NCBI RefSeq assembly: GCF_023155805.1 | Contig: NZ_JAKNUW010000003.1 | Span: forward strand, 124,001 to 188,000 | Source: Micrococcus lacusdianchii | GTDB taxonomy: Bacteria; Actinomycetota; Actinomycetes; Actinomycetales; Micrococcaceae | DNA length: 64,000 nucleotides | Direction of reading: 5' to 3' | Made by a program: the position numbers and the translations under genes | Shown here: positions 29,192 to 40,708 of the stretch, one piece after another | Layout: every line of letters begins with the position of its first letter | Position numbering within the stretch: the first letter of the stretch is position 1 | Notes under the pieces: model-generated | Seen by the model: only the letters and a program-made list of their open reading frames with translations | Told to the model about the DNA's origin: nothing | Databases searched by the model: none

Positions 29192-29265
29192 GGTTCCCTC
29201 GCCTGCCTCTCGTGGTCGGGGGCCGGTGTCGCCCGGCGGGGCGACGCCGGCCGGGAGTCGGTCGG

Positions 29266-32268
<3,003 letters not shown>

Positions 32269-32274
32269 CGGACC

Positions 32275-32280
32275 AGTCTA
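32275..32280 (-). promoter_or_regulatory. -10 element of uvrA (leaderless)
   Basis: TAGACT on the minus strand, 6 bases before the GTG of uvrA. Confidence 0.6.
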
Positions 32281-32320
32281 GGCGCGCGCCCGGACGCGGT
32301 ACGGGCCGGACGGCCCCGGA

Positions 32321-32335
32321 TCCGCCACTGGCGGA
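32321..32335. repeat. Inverted repeat between two divergent promoters
   Basis: TCCGCC-ACT-GGCGGA, perfect 6-bp arms, 15 bases upstream of the plus-strand -10 element, near the expected -35. Possible operator; no binding protein known. Confidence 0.35.
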
Positions 32336-32350
32336 GCCGGGCCCCGTCCG

Positions 32351-32356
32351 TAGACT
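32351..32356 (+). promoter_or_regulatory. -10 element of the hydrolase gene at 32364 (leaderless)
   Basis: TAGACT, 7 bases before the ATG. Confidence 0.55.
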
Positions 32357-32363
32357 GTCCCGC

Positions 32364-33044
32364 ATGTCCGCCTCCGCCGAGATCCGTCTCCTCCACGACC
32401 TGCCCGCCGTGACCGTGCGCGCCGTCTCCGTCTCCGACATGGACAACAACGCGTATGCGATCACGTCCAAGACCACGGGAGCGCAGGTCCTGATCGACGC
32501 GGCGGACGCACCGGAGACGCTGCGGGAGCTCCTGGCGTCGGCGTCGGCGGACACCCCCTGCGAGCCGCACCTGGCCCTCATCGTGACCACCCACCGCCAC
32601 TGGGACCACGTCCGCGCCCTGCCCGCGCTCGCCTCGGTGACCCGCGCCCGCACGGCCGCCGGGGCGGACGACGCCGAGGCGATCGCCGCGGACACGGGCG
32701 TCGCCCCGGACGTGGTCCTCCACCACGGGGAGACGGTCACGGTCGACGGGATCACCCTCGAGGTCATCGCCCTGCGCGGGCACACCCCGGGCTCGGTCGC
32801 CCTGGCCTACCGCCCCGAGGCGGACGAGCCGGCCGTCCTCTTCACCGGCGACTCCCTCTTCCCCGGCGGCGTGGGCAACACCGGGGGTGACGCCGCGCGC
32901 TTCGCCACCCTGCTCGACGACGTCGAGCAGCGCCTCTTCGCCGCCTTCGACGACGACGTCGTGGTCCACCCCGGCCACGGCGCCTTCACCACGCTGGGCG
33001 TCGAGCGTCCCCGCCTGCAGGAGTGGCGCGAGCGGGGCTGGTGA
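32364..33044 (+). CDS. Metallo-beta-lactamase-fold hydrolase (glyoxalase II-like)
   Basis: 226 residues. Seen: the metal-binding THRHWDH near residue 76, GHTPGSVALAYRP with the next ligand histidine, FTGDSLFPGGVG with the bridging aspartate, and VVHPGHGAFTTLG with a late ligand histidine. This is the glyoxalase II branch of the fold, but the specific thioester or other substrate is not shown. Divergent from uvrA; both genes appear leaderless. Confidence 0.88.
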   Translation: MSASAEIRLLHDLPAVTVRAVSVSDMDNNAYAITSKTTGAQVLIDAADAPETLRELLASASADTPCEPHLALIVTTHRHWDHVRALPALASVTRARTAAGADDAEAIAADTGVAPDVVLHHGETVTVDGITLEVIALRGHTPGSVALAYRPEADEPAVLFTGDSLFPGGVGNTGGDAARFATLLDDVEQRLFAAFDDDVVVHPGHGAFTTLGVERPRLQEWRERGW

Positions 33045-33100
33045 GCCTCTCCCGTCTAGGCTGGGTGTCGGGGGGCGATGGCAACGACCACATCCGCTGT

Positions 33101-33115
33101 CCGAACAGCGTTCGG
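33101..33115. promoter_or_regulatory. Palindrome upstream of the TetR gene, probable operator
   Basis: CCGAAC-AGC-GTTCGG, perfect 6-bp arms, 50 bases before the regulator's -10 hexamer. A related half-site (CGAACACG) follows at about 33122. Confidence 0.5.
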
Positions 33116-33165
33116 CAGAAACGAACACGCTTCACCTCCCACACCCTCCGCGTCGGCAGCCCCGC

Positions 33166-33171
33166 TAAGGT
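33166..33171 (+). promoter_or_regulatory. -10 element of the TetR gene (leaderless)
   Basis: TAAGGT, 6 bases before ATG 33178. Confidence 0.45.
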
Positions 33172-33177
33172 GACTTC

Positions 33178-33909
33178 ATGCCCGCCCCGATCGACCCCCT
33201 CGGCCCCCGCGACGTGGACGTCCCCGCCCCGCCCGGCGCCGTCCGCGACCTCCACCGGCGGGAGCGCCGTCGTCGGCTCACAGAGAAGGCGATCGTCGAT
33301 GCCGCCCTGCGCATCACGGCCGCGCAGGGGGTGGCCGCCGTCACCATGCGCCGGGTGGCCGAGGATCTCGGCGTCGCGGCCTCGAGCCTCTACCCGCACG
33401 TCGGCAGCCGCGAACGGCTGATCGACCTGGCCGTGCGCGAGGTGCTCCGCGGCGTGGGACCGCTCCCCGACTCCGGCGACTGGCGCGCCGACCTGCGCGG
33501 GCACGTCCTCGAGGTGCACGAGCGCCTCTCGGCGCACGCCGACCTGGCGCAGCACGCCTTCTTCGCCGCAGTCGCGCCGAGCACCGCGGACGACCTGGAG
33601 GCCCTCGAGCAGCTGCTGGCCCGGCTGGCCGGCGAGGGGGTGGACCCCGACCTCGCGCTCACCGCCTACGACCGCATGATGCTGTGCACCGTGGCGGACG
33701 TCCACGAGCAGTGGCAGCGCCGCCACCGGGTGGACGACGCCGAGGTGACGGCCTGGCTCGTGAGCTTCACCGCGCACGTGGCCGAGCTTCCCGAGGACCG
33801 CTTCCCGCACCTGCGCACCCGCGCCCGCCGGCTGGTGGCCCCCGAGCCGACGGCGCGCTTCCTCACCGGCATCGACCTGCTCCTGGACGGCCTCGCGGCC
33901 CGCTCCTGA
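33178..33909 (+). CDS. TetR/AcrR-family transcriptional regulator
   Basis: 243 residues. N-terminal helix-turn-helix at about residues 35-80: AIVDAALRITAAQGVAAVTM followed by RRVAEDLGVAASSLYPHVGS. The ligand domain has the TetR_C layout but no recognisable ligand signature. The first 30 residues are Pro-rich. A palindrome upstream suggests self-regulation. What it controls beyond itself is not visible; its neighbours are a hydrolase upstream and a helicase downstream. Confidence 0.88.
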   Translation: MPAPIDPLGPRDVDVPAPPGAVRDLHRRERRRRLTEKAIVDAALRITAAQGVAAVTMRRVAEDLGVAASSLYPHVGSRERLIDLAVREVLRGVGPLPDSGDWRADLRGHVLEVHERLSAHADLAQHAFFAAVAPSTADDLEALEQLLARLAGEGVDPDLALTAYDRMMLCTVADVHEQWQRRHRVDDAEVTAWLVSFTAHVAELPEDRFPHLRTRARRLVAPEPTARFLTGIDLLLDGLAARS

Positions 33910-33922
33910 CCCGCCCCGCGGA

Positions 33923-33928
33923 TACGCT
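33923..33928 (+). promoter_or_regulatory. -10 element of the helicase gene (leaderless)
   Basis: TACGCT, 7 bases before ATG 33936. Confidence 0.5.
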
Positions 33929-33935
33929 GGGGACG

Positions 33936-36587
33936 ATGACCTCCGACGCCCCCGCCTCCGTGCCCACGCCCGCCGCGCCCTCCCTGACCGAGCGTCTCGC
34001 CGACCTCGGACGCTCCCCCGACGGCGACGCCGTCTACGAGGCCTTCACCGCCTGGACGGACGTCCGCGGGATCCGCCTCTACCCCGCGCAGGAGGAGGCC
34101 GTCCTCGAGCTGGTGGCCGGCAACCACGTGATCCTCGCGACGCCGACCGGCTCCGGGAAGTCGCTCGTGGCCCTCGGCGCCCACGCCGACGCGCTGGCGC
34201 ACGGGACGGTGTCCTACTACACGGCGCCCATCAAGGCACTCGTCTCGGAGAAGTTCTTCGCCCTCGTGGACGTGTTCGGGGCGGAGAACGTCGGCATGGT
34301 CACCGGCGACTCGTCCGTGAACGCGGACGCGCCCATCATCTGCTGCACCGCGGAGATCCTGGCCAACCGGGCCCTTCGCGAGGGCTCGGGCATGCGGATC
34401 GGCACCGTGGTGATGGACGAGTTCCACTACTACGCGGACCCCTCCCGTGGCTGGGCCTGGCAGGTCCCCCTCCTCGAGCTGCCGCAGGCCCGGTTCCTGC
34501 TGATGTCGGCCACCCTCGGCGACACGACCCGCCTCGAGGCGGACCTGGCCGGGCGCACCGGGCGCGAGGTCGCCGTCGTCGCCCATGCCGAGCGGCCCAT
34601 CCCCCTGACCTTCGAGTGGTCCGACATGCCGCTGCAGGAGAAGGTGGAGGAGCTCGTCTCCACCCACCAGGCGCCGGTGTACATCGTGCACTTCTCCCAG
34701 CTGGACGCCGTGGAGACGGCGGTGGGCCTGGCCTCCGTCTCGGTGACGACGAAGGAGGAGAAGGAGGCGATCGCGGAGCGCATCGCCGGCTTCCGGTTCT
34801 CCGCCGGTTTCGGCAAGACCCTCAACCGGCTGGTCCGGGCGGGGATCGGCGTGCACCACGCGGGCATGCTCCCCAAGTACCGCCGGCTCGTGGAGAAGCT
34901 CGCCCAGGAGGGCCTCCTGAAGGTGATCTCCGGCACGGACACCCTCGGCGTGGGGATCAACGTGCCCATCCGCACCGTGCTGATCACCGCCCTGTCCAAG
35001 TTCGACGGGGAGAGGACGCGGATCCTGCAGTCCCGCGAGTTCCACCAGATCGCCGGCCGCGCCGGGCGCGCCGGGTTCGACACCACGGGCACCGTGGTGG
35101 TCCAGGCCCCCGAGCACGTGATCGAGAACAAGGCGGCCGAGCGCAGGGCCGCGGCGAAGTTCGCCTCCGTCAAGGACGAGGCCGAGCGGGCCAAGCGCAT
35201 GAAGCAGTCCGTGAAGGGGACCAAGAAGAAGACCCCGCCGCAGGGGTTCGTCTCCTGGGGCCCGGCCACGTTCGAGAAGCTCGTGGCCTCCGAGCCGGAG
35301 CCGCTGGTCTCCCGGATGAAGATCACCCACTCGATGCTGCTGAACATCCTGGACCGGCCCGGAGACCCCGTCCTCGCCGTGCGCCGGCTGCTGCGCGCCA
35401 CCCACGAGACTCCGGCCCGGCAGGCCCAGCTCATGCGCCGCGCCCTGGGCATCTTCCGCGAGCTGCTGGCCACCGGCGTCGTCGAGGTGCTGCCCGAGCC
35501 CGACGCCGAGGGGCGCACCGTGGACCTGACGGTGGACCTGCAGCCCGACTTCGCCCTGAACCAGCCGCTCTCCCCGTTCGCCCTCGCGGCGCTGGACCTG
35601 CTGGACCCGGCCGAGCCGGACCACCACCTGGATGTGGTCTCCGTGATCGAGGCGACGCTCGACGCACCCCGGCAGGTCCTCTCGGCCCAGGTCAAGAAGG
35701 CCAAGGGCGAGGCCGTCGCCGCCATGAAGGCCGAGGGCATGGACTACCAGGACCGCATGCGCGCCCTGGACGAGGTCACCCACCCGCAGCCGCTGGCCGA
35801 GCTGCTCGAGCAGCAGTTCGAGACGTACCGCCAGGACGCCCCGTGGCTGGCCGAGTTCGAGCTCTCCCCCAAATCCGTGGTCCGGGACATGTTCGAGCGG
35901 GCCATGGGCTTCGGCGACTACGTGCAGTTCTACGGCCTGGCCCGCTCCGAGGGCGTGCTGCTGCGCTACCTCACGGACGCGGTCAAGGCCCTGCGCCAGA
36001 CCGTGCCGCAGGAGGACCGCACCGAGGACCTGCAGGTGCTCCTGGACTGGCTGGGCGAGATGGTCAAGCAGACCGACTCCTCCCTCCTCGAGGAGTGGGA
36101 GGACCTGGTGGCCGGGGACATCGCCGAGCTGCGCCGGGACATGGAGTCCCTCGAGCCCACCCCGCCGCCGCGGCTGACCGACAACGCCGCCGTGTTCCGC
36201 GTGATGGTCCGCAACGCGCTGTTCCAGCGCGTACGGCTGTTCGGCGACGAGCAGGACGCCCGGCTCGCCGAGCTCTCGGGCGACCTCTCCGCGGACGACT
36301 GGGCGGACGCCCTGGACGCCTACTTCGACGACCACGAGGACATCGACGACGGGCCCGCCGCACGCGGCCCCGAGTTCTTCCGTGTGGCAGAGCGCCCACA
36401 GGGCCGCTGCCCGGTGGAGCTGACGGGCGCGCGGTGGTGGGCGGTGCGCCAGGTGCTCAAGGACCACGACGGCGACCACGACCACGGCATCAACGCAGTG
36501 GTGGACCTGGACGCCTCCGACGAGGCCGGCCACCCCGTGGTGCGCGTGCTCTCCGTGGGGGCGCCCGTGCCCGGGTGGGACCTGTGA
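33936..36587 (+). CDS. DEAD/DEAH-box RNA helicase with DUF3516 C-terminal region
   Basis: 883 residues, superfamily 2. Seen: Walker A ILATPTGSGKS near residue 68, motif II VMDEFHYYADP, motif III LLMSATLGD, and motif VI QIAGRAGRAGFD. The layout (Ski2-like, long C-terminal half) matches actinobacterial helicases carrying DUF3516. Probably acts on RNA, but the substrate is not established. ATG 33936 lies 7 bases after a -10 hexamer. The next gene starts in its stop codon. Confidence 0.9.
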   Translation: MTSDAPASVPTPAAPSLTERLADLGRSPDGDAVYEAFTAWTDVRGIRLYPAQEEAVLELVAGNHVILATPTGSGKSLVALGAHADALAHGTVSYYTAPIKALVSEKFFALVDVFGAENVGMVTGDSSVNADAPIICCTAEILANRALREGSGMRIGTVVMDEFHYYADPSRGWAWQVPLLELPQARFLLMSATLGDTTRLEADLAGRTGREVAVVAHAERPIPLTFEWSDMPLQEKVEELVSTHQAPVYIVHFSQLDAVETAVGLASVSVTTKEEKEAIAERIAGFRFSAGFGKTLNRLVRAGIGVHHAGMLPKYRRLVEKLAQEGLLKVISGTDTLGVGINVPIRTVLITALSKFDGERTRILQSREFHQIAGRAGRAGFDTTGTVVVQAPEHVIENKAAERRAAAKFASVKDEAERAKRMKQSVKGTKKKTPPQGFVSWGPATFEKLVASEPEPLVSRMKITHSMLLNILDRPGDPVLAVRRLLRATHETPARQAQLMRRALGIFRELLATGVVEVLPEPDAEGRTVDLTVDLQPDFALNQPLSPFALAALDLLDPAEPDHHLDVVSVIEATLDAPRQVLSAQVKKAKGEAVAAMKAEGMDYQDRMRALDEVTHPQPLAELLEQQFETYRQDAPWLAEFELSPKSVVRDMFERAMGFGDYVQFYGLARSEGVLLRYLTDAVKALRQTVPQEDRTEDLQVLLDWLGEMVKQTDSSLLEEWEDLVAGDIAELRRDMESLEPTPPPRLTDNAAVFRVMVRNALFQRVRLFGDEQDARLAELSGDLSADDWADALDAYFDDHEDIDDGPAARGPEFFRVAERPQGRCPVELTGARWWAVRQVLKDHDGDHDHGINAVVDLDASDEAGHPVVRVLSVGAPVPGWDL

Positions 36588-38023
36588 CGGCGGGACGCGT
36601 CCCCGGCGACCCCCGCGGGTTCGCCGCCGTCGGCGCGGCCGAGCACCGGCCGGGCCCGGCCACCGTGCTCTTCGACGGCACGCCCGTGCTCGAGCACCGT
36701 TTCCGCGTGCCGATCGACCACTCCCTGACGCTCGAGCAGGCCCGTGCGCAGGACGCGGACGGGACCGGCGTGGGCCCGGGCGGCCGGGGCACCCTCGAGG
36801 TCCTGGCCCGCGAGGTACGTGCCGCCGACGACCCGGACGGCGAGCGTCCGTGGCTGCTCTACCTGCAGGGCGGCCCCGGCTCCGGAGCGCCCCGGCCGGC
36901 ACGCCTCAACGGCTGGCAGCGGGAGCTGACCACGGACTTCCGCCTGCTCCTGCTGGACCAGCGCGGCACCGGGGGGTCGACGCCGGCCACCGCGGCCACG
37001 CTGGCCGCGCACCCCACGGACGAGGCGCGGGCGGCGCACCTGACGCACCTGCGCGCCCCCTCGATCGTGCAGGACGCGGAGATGGTCCGTCTCGCGCTCG
37101 GCGCGGGCCCGTGGACCACGCTGGGCCAGAGCTTCGGCGGCTTCTGCACGCTGAGCTACCTCTCCTGGCACCCGGAGGGCCTGGAGCGGTGCCTGGTCAC
37201 CGGCGGGCTGGCCCCGCTCACGGGGCACGCGGACCGGGTCTACCGGGCCACGTACGCCCGGATGCGCGAGCGCGCGGAGGAGTTCTTCGCCCGCCATCCC
37301 GAGGACCGGGCCGCGTGGGACGAGGCGACGGCCCTGGTGCGCGCCGCGGAGGCCGCCGGGGCGCCGGTCCGGCTCCCGGACGGGTCCGCGCTGACGGTCG
37401 GCCGGGTCCAGCAGCTGGGCATGCTGCTGGGCGGGAGCACGCGGGTGGACCAGCTCCACTGGACCCTCGCGGACGCGGTGGACCGCACCGGCGCCGCACC
37501 GCGGCTGTCCGAGCCGTTCCTCGCCGCCGTCGCAGCCCAGGCGGAACGCGGCACGAACCCGCTCTACGCCGTGCTGCACGAGGCGATCTACGCCCAGCCC
37601 GCCGCGCTGGCCGACGGCCGCGCCGCCACCGCCTGGTCGGCGGCGCGGGTGCTCGCCGAGCACCCGGAGTTCGACCCGGCCCGCTCCCCCGCGCCACTGC
37701 CCACCGGCGAGCACGTGATGCCGTGGTCCTTCGAGACGGAGGCCGCGCTGAGTCCCCTCGCCGGGACCGCCCGCCTGCTGGCCGAGAAAGAGGACTGGGG
37801 CCCGCTGTACGACCTGGACGCCCTCGCCGCGAACGACGTCCCCGTCGCCGCCGCCGTCTACGCCCACGACGTCTACGTGGACCGCGACCTCTCCCTCGAG
37901 ACCGCCGACCGGGTCCGGGGCCTGCGCGTGTGGGAGACGGACGCCTTCCACCACGACGGGCTCGCCGACGACGGCGCCACGATCGTCCGCCGCCTGCTGA
38001 GCCTCGCCCGCGGCGAGGACTGA
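36584..38023 (+). CDS. Alpha/beta hydrolase, prolyl iminopeptidase-like (S33)
   Basis: 479 residues from a GTG overlapping the helicase stop (GTGA). Seen: LYLQGGPGSGAPRPA (oxyanion region, HGGPG-type), LLLDQRGTGGST, nucleophile elbow LGQSFGGFCTLSYLSWHPEG, late Asp in AVYAHDVYVD and catalytic His in DAFHHDGL. This is the larger prolyl aminopeptidase type. No signal peptide, so probably cytosolic. Confidence 0.9.
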   Translation: MTAGRVPGDPRGFAAVGAAEHRPGPATVLFDGTPVLEHRFRVPIDHSLTLEQARAQDADGTGVGPGGRGTLEVLAREVRAADDPDGERPWLLYLQGGPGSGAPRPARLNGWQRELTTDFRLLLLDQRGTGGSTPATAATLAAHPTDEARAAHLTHLRAPSIVQDAEMVRLALGAGPWTTLGQSFGGFCTLSYLSWHPEGLERCLVTGGLAPLTGHADRVYRATYARMRERAEEFFARHPEDRAAWDEATALVRAAEAAGAPVRLPDGSALTVGRVQQLGMLLGGSTRVDQLHWTLADAVDRTGAAPRLSEPFLAAVAAQAERGTNPLYAVLHEAIYAQPAALADGRAATAWSAARVLAEHPEFDPARSPAPLPTGEHVMPWSFETEAALSPLAGTARLLAEKEDWGPLYDLDALAANDVPVAAAVYAHDVYVDRDLSLETADRVRGLRVWETDAFHHDGLADDGATIVRRLLSLARGED

Positions 38024-38050
38024 GGGGCGCCCCGACCCGCCGCCCTGGGC

Positions 38051-38094
38051 CGACGACGAGGCCCCCTCCCGGGCGGGAGGGGGCCTCGTCGTCG
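38051..38094. terminator. Bidirectional terminator
   Basis: CGACGACGAGGCCCCCTCCC pairs with 38075-38094; about 20-bp stem, loop GGGC, no T-run; between convergent genes. Confidence 0.75.
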
Positions 38095-38121
38095 TGTCCG
38101 GTCCCGGGGTCGGGAGACGGG

Positions 38122-39378
38122 TCAGACCGTCGGCCCGTCCTGGGCCACGATCTTCTGCGAGACACCGGCGGCGTCCGCGTCGCGCGGGTCCGCCAGGCGC
38201 GCCTCGTGGGCCTGGCGGATGATCGCCGACCACCGGTCCTTGTGATCGATCAGCTGGTCATGCCACTTGCCGTCCACGCGCTCGGCGCGGCGGGTCCACT
38301 CGTCCATCAGGGTGGCGGCCTTCTCGCGCTCCGCGGGGGTGGCCGAGTCGTCCAGCTCGAAGTAGCGGTGGGAGTACTTCTCCGCGTTCTGCAGGGCGCG
38401 CAGCGCCTGGCCCTTGGGCGAGGCGAGCGAGGCCATCACGGTGAGGACCAGGATGCCGACCACCACGAGCAGCGACAGGGTGGTGGGGATCTCCGTGACG
38501 GGGACGGGCTGCCCGTCGTTGATGAAGTCGAGCGTGTTCTCGTGCAGCGCGTGCAGTACCAGCTTGACGCCGATGAACGCGAGGATGGCGGCGAGGCCGT
38601 GGGAGAGGTACACGAGCCGGTCCAGCAGGCCGTCGATCAGGAAGAACAACTGGCGCAGGCCCATGAGGGAGAACGCGGTGGCGGCGAACACGATGTACGG
38701 CTCCTGGGTGACGCCGTAGATCGCCGGGATGGAGTCGAACGCGAAGAGGATGTCCGTCAAGCCGATCGCGATCATCACGAGCAGCATCGGCGTCATCAGC
38801 CTCTTGCCGCCCTCCGTGGTGAACAGCCGGTCCCCGTCGTAGTGCTCGGACGCGGGAAGGAACCGCTTCACGAGGCGGACCATGACGTTGTCCGCCTCCT
38901 CCTCCGCCTCGTCCGCATCGCCCATCTCGCTCTTGAGCTGCAGGCCCGCGATCACGATCAGCGCCAGGCCGAAGAGGTAGAAGACCCAGGAGAACGCCGC
39001 GATGGCCGCCGCGCCGATCAGGATGAACACCGTGCGGGAGACGATAGCGAAGGTGATGCCGAACAGCAGCACCTTCTGCTGGTAGTCGCGCGGCACGCCG
39101 AAGCTGGCCATGATCACCAGGAACACGAAGAGGTTGTCGACGCTGAGCGCCTTCTCGAGGATGTATCCGGTGTAGTACTCGACGGCGTGCTGGCTGTCCC
39201 CGAAGAGCAGGAACACCAGGCCGAACGCCAGGGCCAGCGCGATGTAGATCCCCGACCAGACCGCCGCCTCGCGGATCGTGGGGGTGTGCGCCTTGCGCAC
39301 GTGGGCGACGTAGTCGAAGGCGAGGAGGCCGACGATCAGCGCGATCGTCAGGCCCCAGGTCAATCCGTTGATCTCCAC
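38122..39378 (-). CDS. TerC-family membrane protein, probable Mn2+ exporter
   Basis: 418 residues from GTG 39378; about seven to nine membrane segments. Seen: the conserved acidic sites ALSVDNLFVFLVIMASF and ILFAFDSIPAIYGVT, plus GVKLVLHALHEN. It has a C-terminal soluble tail of about 80 residues that the paralogue next door lacks. A yybP-ykoY manganese riboswitch occupies its 5' leader, so manganese export or loading of exported proteins with Mn is the likely role (as for Alx/TerC homologues); tellurite resistance is not implied. Confidence 0.9.
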   Translation of the reverse strand: MEINGLTWGLTIALIVGLLAFDYVAHVRKAHTPTIREAAVWSGIYIALALAFGLVFLLFGDSQHAVEYYTGYILEKALSVDNLFVFLVIMASFGVPRDYQQKVLLFGITFAIVSRTVFILIGAAAIAAFSWVFYLFGLALIVIAGLQLKSEMGDADEAEEEADNVMVRLVKRFLPASEHYDGDRLFTTEGGKRLMTPMLLVMIAIGLTDILFAFDSIPAIYGVTQEPYIVFAATAFSLMGLRQLFFLIDGLLDRLVYLSHGLAAILAFIGVKLVLHALHENTLDFINDGQPVPVTEIPTTLSLLVVVGILVLTVMASLASPKGQALRALQNAEKYSHRYFELDDSATPAEREKAATLMDEWTRRAERVDGKWHDQLIDHKDRWSAIIRQAHEARLADPRDADAAGVSQKIVAQDGPTV

Positions 39379-39409
39379 GCGGGAGCACCTTTCGGGAGGG
39401 GGACTCGGT

Positions 39410-39545
39410 CAGGGCTCGCAAGTCTCTCCACCCCGCCCCGGCATGGCCGGCGGCGCGGGCCGCTGCGTCCGGCGGACGGGGCCGGCGACCGGCCGCGCCG
39501 TCCACGTGGTGACGTCCGCAGTGTTCTGGATACTCCCCTACGACA
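39410..39545 (-). promoter_or_regulatory. yybP-ykoY manganese riboswitch
   Basis: On the minus strand the aptamer begins with the hallmark loop GGGGAGTA (39531-39538). Then CTGCG, the conserved GACGTCACCACG, a 7-bp stem TGGACGG/CCGTCCG, CCGG and CGCAG closing the outer stem; it ends GCGAGCCCTG (39410-39419). TAGGG pairs with CCCTG as P1. Order and loops match the Mn2+-binding family. Transcription should start at its 5' edge (-10 at 39551-39556). The terC start lies 31 bases after it, so control may be at translation. Confidence 0.88.
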
Positions 39546-39550
39546 GGATC

Positions 39551-39556
39551 ACTCTA
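39551..39556 (-). promoter_or_regulatory. -10 element before the riboswitch
   Basis: TAGAGT on the minus strand; predicted start near 39544, exactly where the aptamer begins. Confidence 0.6.
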
Positions 39557-39616
39557 CAGCATCGGGGCCGGTCGCCCGCGGGCGGCCGGCCCCATAGCCG
39601 TCGGGTCGGCGGACGC

Positions 39617-40657
39617 TCAGCGGTCGTCGCGGCGCGCGGCGCCGGACACCTGGCGCATGCGCTCCGCGGACTCGGCGCGCGGCACGTCGCCCTCGTGGGC
39701 GGCCTTGCCCCAGAGCAGGGAGGCCACCGTGGCCACCACGAGCGTGCCGACGATGACGCCGAGGGAGAGGAAGGTGGAGATCTCGGGCACGGGCACGGGC
39801 TGGCCGCCGTTGATGAACGGCAGCTCGTTCTCATGCAGCGCGTGCAGGATGAGCTTGACACCGATGAACGCCAGGATGAACGCGAGGCCGTGCTTGAGGT
39901 ACACGAGGCGGTCCATGAGCCCGCCGAGCAGGAAGTAGAGCTGGCGCAGGCCCATGAGGGCGAAGATGTTGGCCGTCAGGACGATGAACCAGTTCTGCGT
40001 GAGGCCGAAGATCGCCGGGATGGAGTCGACGGCGAACATGACGTCCGTCAGTCCGATCGTGATGAACACGACCACCATGGGGGTGAACATGCGCTTGCCG
40101 TTCACCGTGGTGCGCAGCTTGTTGCCGTCGTAGCCCTCCGCCACGTTGAGGCGGCGGGTCAGCTTGGCGACCAGGCCGGGCTCGGCCTCTTCGCCGTCGT
40201 CGTCGTCCTTGAGCTGATGCCAGGCGGTGAACAGGAGGAACGCGCCGAAGATGTAGAAGATCCAGCTCAGGTGCTCGATGGCCACGGCACCGATGGCGAT
40301 GAAGACTGCCCGCGCGATGAGGGCGATGATGATGCCCACCATCAAGACCTCCTGCTGATACCGGCGCGGCACCTGGAACTTGGCCATGATGATGAGGAAC
40401 ACGAACAGGTTGTCCACCGAGAGGCTGTACTCCGTGACCCAGCCCGCCAGGAACTCGGTGCCGTGCTGGACGTCTCCCAGGACGAACAGCAGGCCCGCGA
40501 AGATCAGCGCCAGGGTGACGTAGAAGCCGATCCAGAGTCCGGCCTCCTTCATGGAGGGCTCGTGCGGGCGCTTGACCACGTACAGCAGGTCGAAGAGCAG
40601 GATCAGGCCGAGGACCACGAGGGTGGTGGTCTGGAAGGCGGGACTCAGGACATCCAT
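39617..40657 (-). CDS. TerC-family membrane protein, second copy
   Basis: 346 residues with the same acidic sites: YSLSVDNLFVFLIIMAKF and VMFAVDSIPAIFGLT, and GVKLILHALHEN. It is clearly a paralogue of the next gene, but without its C-terminal tail. ATG 40657 (MDVLSPAF) has AAAGG upstream; an in-frame start 11 codons earlier lies in the promoter. Its leader is only about 25 bases, too short for a riboswitch, so the two copies are regulated differently. Confidence 0.9.
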   Translation of the reverse strand: MDVLSPAFQTTTLVVLGLILLFDLLYVVKRPHEPSMKEAGLWIGFYVTLALIFAGLLFVLGDVQHGTEFLAGWVTEYSLSVDNLFVFLIIMAKFQVPRRYQQEVLMVGIIIALIARAVFIAIGAVAIEHLSWIFYIFGAFLLFTAWHQLKDDDDGEEAEPGLVAKLTRRLNVAEGYDGNKLRTTVNGKRMFTPMVVVFITIGLTDVMFAVDSIPAIFGLTQNWFIVLTANIFALMGLRQLYFLLGGLMDRLVYLKHGLAFILAFIGVKLILHALHENELPFINGGQPVPVPEISTFLSLGVIVGTLVVATVASLLWGKAAHEGDVPRAESAERMRQVSGAARRDDR

Positions 40658-40688
40658 CGGGGCGGGACCTTTCGCAGGGGGACGCGTC

Positions 40689-40694
40689 ATCGTA
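40689..40694 (-). promoter_or_regulatory. Probable -10 element of the second terC copy
   Basis: TACGAT on the minus strand, 31 bases before the ATG. Confidence 0.4.
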
Positions 40695-40708
40695 TCCCGC
40701 GCGCAGGC

